A stretch of 44,668 bases of DNA, from NCBI GenBank assembly GCA_027488855.1, contig JAIYAV010000418.1:1-44668 (forward strand), read 5' to 3'. The stretch's first letter is position 1. Every line of letters begins with the position of its first letter. This document shows, piece by piece, positions 42,775 to 44,668 of this stretch. The notes beneath the pieces are model-generated. The model worked only from the letters and a program-made list of their open reading frames with translations, was not told the origin of the DNA and made no database searches. The stretch is from Saprospiraceae bacterium. Lineage in GTDB: Bacteria > Bacteroidota > Bacteroidia > Chitinophagales > Saprospiraceae. Position numbers and translations under genes: made by a program.

Positions 42775-43518
42775 ATGGGTTCAAATAACAATGTATCACT
42801 TCACCTTGCGGATCTTCGCAAAAAATTGCTTTGGCTGTGGATTACCATTGCGGGATTGATTATTGCCTTGTTTATATTCATGACTTTGGTAAATACTTTT
42901 GAAGGTGTTGAATTGGCTGCCTGGGTATGGGCTTTGGGCACACTTTTGCCTCCACTTACACTGCTCTTTCTGGACATTATACTTAATCCTTTTAAAGTAG
43001 TAAAAAAATCTACCTTTTGGCTTATTTATTATTGTGCATTGAGCTATCTCTTACTCGCACTGGCTACAATAGTGGGCATGCAGGCTTGGCTCGATACGCA
43101 TACAAGTCAAAATATAGCTGATTATTTTCAACAATCTTACCTTTGGATATTGCCTTTTCAAGGGCTGTTGCTAGTAGGGTTTGGAATTTTATTTTTTCAG
43201 CATAAAAAGACGATTCAAGCCAGTGAAAAAATGCCACCAAACTATATTCAACAAAAAGCAGAATACGCGCATCAATTTGGCAATGACAGGCAACAGAAAG
43301 CTTTTGATCTTTTGCTAAATAATGATTTTAATAATTTGTTCGAATTTTTAAAAATAGAATATAACGAAGGAACTGAACTATCCGGTATTTTACTTTTACA
43401 ATCTCAATATAATGCCATTCAGCAAAAACTGGACTTTAACACCGCCGACCCAACTGCGATGCAAATAGAGCATAACCGAATCTTTTTGGCGCTGACCAGT
43501 CTGATAGAAAAGCTTTAA
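42775..43518 (+). CDS. Four-helix membrane protein with possible effector-associated (EAD11-like) C-terminus
   Basis: 247 residues. Hydrophobic segments at about 18-40, 48-65, 80-102 and 122-140 (LWLWITIAGLIIALFIFMTL; LLALATIVGMQAWL) give four membrane helices with both ends probably cytoplasmic. The C-terminal about 80 residues (QKAFDLLLNNDFNNLFEFLK, then ILLLQSQYNAIQQK, IEHNRIFLALTSLIEKL) follow the LLLQ-x-x-Y-N and E-x-N-R-I pattern of effector-associated domain 11, an adaptor in Bacteroidota conflict systems. This match is from memory of the pattern. Third gene of the HEXXH operon. Confidence 0.65.
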   Translation: MGSNNNVSLHLADLRKKLLWLWITIAGLIIALFIFMTLVNTFEGVELAAWVWALGTLLPPLTLLFLDIILNPFKVVKKSTFWLIYYCALSYLLLALATIVGMQAWLDTHTSQNIADYFQQSYLWILPFQGLLLVGFGILFFQHKKTIQASEKMPPNYIQQKAEYAHQFGNDRQQKAFDLLLNNDFNNLFEFLKIEYNEGTELSGILLLQSQYNAIQQKLDFNTADPTAMQIEHNRIFLALTSLIEKL

Positions 43519-43673
43519 AATCCAATTATACTTTATAAAAAACCTTTAACTCATAATTCAAGGTTAGCACTGACCGTTTCTCATCTTCCTACTTTCACCA
43601 TTTAAATTTAAATATTCTTTTGTGATGCCTATCCATTTTTTCCCGATATTAGCCATCACTAAAACCTGTTCTC

Positions 43674-43934
43674 ATGGCTGAATTTGGTTCCCGCCTAGAA
43701 GTAATCTGTCTTGAGTCCGATGCATTCTATGCCCTGGTAGACGAGGTCGTAGCACGGCTCAAAGACAAACACAATGCTCCATTGGATAAATGGATTGATG
43801 ACGAAGAGGCCATGAGGCTCCTCCGGGTTAGCTCCAAAACCACCATGCAGAAATACCGAGATGACCTACTCCCGTCAAACCCAATCAAAACAGCCTTTTT
43901 GGCAAATCGCCAAAGGATGAAAAACCAGTTTTAG
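43674..43934 (+). pseudogene. Truncated helix-turn-helix (MerR/excisionase-like) gene
   Basis: 86 codons starting MAEFGSRLEVICLESDAFY. Through about codon 62 it matches a roughly 100-residue Bacteroidota family of DNA-binding proteins (KWIDDEEAMRLLRVSSKTTMQKYRD). After this point the expected EGKIRF-type continuation is missing and the frame reads unrelated residues (DLLPSNPIKTAFLAN) before stopping. The following DNA is read in another frame as part of a toprim gene, so this is a deletion junction. Confidence 0.6.
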
Positions 43935-44461
43935 AACTCAAAAACGTTTCTCCATTACAAAAATCATGGCCATATGTGCAGGGCAGGGGCATCAATGAAG
44001 CCGTTGCCAAAGCATACTTGAATGACATCGAATTTGTAAACCGCAATACAGGTAAAACCTATTTTGCGGCAGGTATCAAAAACCTTTCAGAAGGGTTTGA
44101 GATTCGGAATCCGTTTTTTAAATCGTCGATTGGGAAGAAGGATATGACACTTATCAGAGGGGAAGACGGGACACAGGTCATTTCGGTTTTTGAAGGGTTT
44201 ATGGATTTTTTGACTTATTTGACGGAGGGTGTTGTGAAGGCGAGGGAGGATATTTTGGTTTTGAATTCTCTTTCTTTTCAACAGCGGGCGGAGGTTTTTA
44301 TTGAAACCGGGCAGTATGAGGAAGTGCTAACTTTTTTTGATAATGACGAAACCGGGAATAAGGCTACGGAGAATTTCAAGAAGCAATTTGCCGAAAAGGT
44401 AAATCCCCAAAATTATCGGTATCAAAATTTCAGAGACTATAATGATAAAATTAAATCGTAA
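43865..44461 (+). pseudogene. 5'-truncated toprim-domain gene of a mobile element
   Basis: 198 open codons without a valid start at the left end: PVLELKNVSPLQKSWPYVQG, then KAYLNDIEFVNRNTGKTYFA, FEIRNPFFKSSIGKKDM, the toprim Glu motif VFEGFMDFLTYL and the metal motif FFDNDETGNKA. It ends at a proper TAA. In relatives an N-terminal CHC2-type zinc finger precedes this part; it is missing here. Such primase-like genes belong to Bacteroidota plasmids and conjugative transposons. Confidence 0.7.
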
Positions 44462-44668
44462 ATCTGTAGTAAAGTTAATCATGAAACCAGTAACACTTGT
44501 AAACATTAAATCAAGTAAGCAGTAAAGCCTGAAAGCCTCTTTTGCTGAAATATTCAAATCTTTTTACCCAAAAAGCCTGAAACTATACACCACGCGGTAA
44601 CGCGAGGTGAAAAACTCAAGAGGGCTTCAAAGTCTGAAATTTGAGATTCATGAGGGTATTGAGTTCGT
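44462..44668. other. Right-edge stretch, no gene seen
   Basis: About 200 bp after the toprim remnant with no supported ORF. A 14-codon ATG frame (44481-44525) is too short to call. It contains a CGCGGTAACGCG hairpin and repeated GCCTGAAA words. Confidence 0.4.

Noticed and set aside
44481-44525. 14-codon ORF starting MKPVTLVNIK
   Set aside because: Too short and unsupported; could be the relic of a mobilisation gene.
1-44668. CRISPR arrays, rRNA genes, complete IS elements
   Set aside because: No evenly spaced direct repeats, rRNA signatures or transposase ORFs were found; the repeats present are single palindromes.

Overview
The window is chromosomal DNA from a member of the Bacteroidota, most likely of the Saprospiria (Haliscomenobacter/Lewinella-like). 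The evidence is promoters of the TTTG-N19-TAnnTTTG type, a type IX secretion (T9SS) C-terminal sorting domain, a DUF6089-type outer-membrane protein, an NDH-2, PPK1, SPFH and YceI/MarR set of Bacteroidota character, and many CHAT, TPR and HEXXH proteins. The species call is inference.

Region 1 (1-11.7 kb) is relatively AT-rich and accessory. It holds the 5' part of a secreted vWA protein that runs off the left edge, a secreted M48 protease, a 39-residue ORF, an unrecognised 519-residue helical protein, an 88-residue secreted or membrane peptide, a 903-residue TPR-CHAT lipoprotein with intact His/Cys residues, an ECF-like sigma factor with a one-helix putative anti-sigma protein, and a T9SS-exported five-Asp-box protein.

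Region 2 (11.7-38.4 kb) is a mostly housekeeping backbone. In order it carries: SET protein; lipoprotein; a T9SS-tail remnant; Na+/solute symporter divergent from a GH1 beta-glucosidase; EVE protein; MscS channel; ZIP metal transporter with a DtxR/MntR-like palindrome on its promoter; orphan LytS-type kinase; RmuC; unknown protein; ProC; MarR-YceI pair; ABC exporter-NDH-2 operon; DUF6089 protein; PPK1; BtaA-like and BtaB-like enzymes plus a TPR protein; MarR regulator with a cysteine tail; SPFH protein; membrane protein and XRE regulator. PPK1 followed by BtaA/BtaB suggests betaine-lipid (DGTS) synthesis beside phosphate storage.

Region 3 (38.4-44.7 kb) has a probable unannotated small RNA (own promoter and terminator), then tRNA-Val(GAC), an IVS-like four-helix-bundle gene enclosed by long inverted repeats, and tRNA-Pro(GGG). 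It continues with an operon of two paralogous secreted HEXXH proteins and a membrane protein with a possible effector-associated domain, and ends in a deletion-fused relic of a mobile element (HTH gene joined to a toprim gene).

The most striking global pattern is a set of long hairpins. Nearly every convergent gene junction carries one, often overlapping stop codons, with arms built from short tandem units. Four share an inner GGCCC-N3-GGGCC-type loop hairpin. A separate 116-bp palindromic element occurs twice in opposite orientation, with compensatory base changes, at divergent promoters. No CRISPR array, rRNA gene or complete insertion sequence was found.
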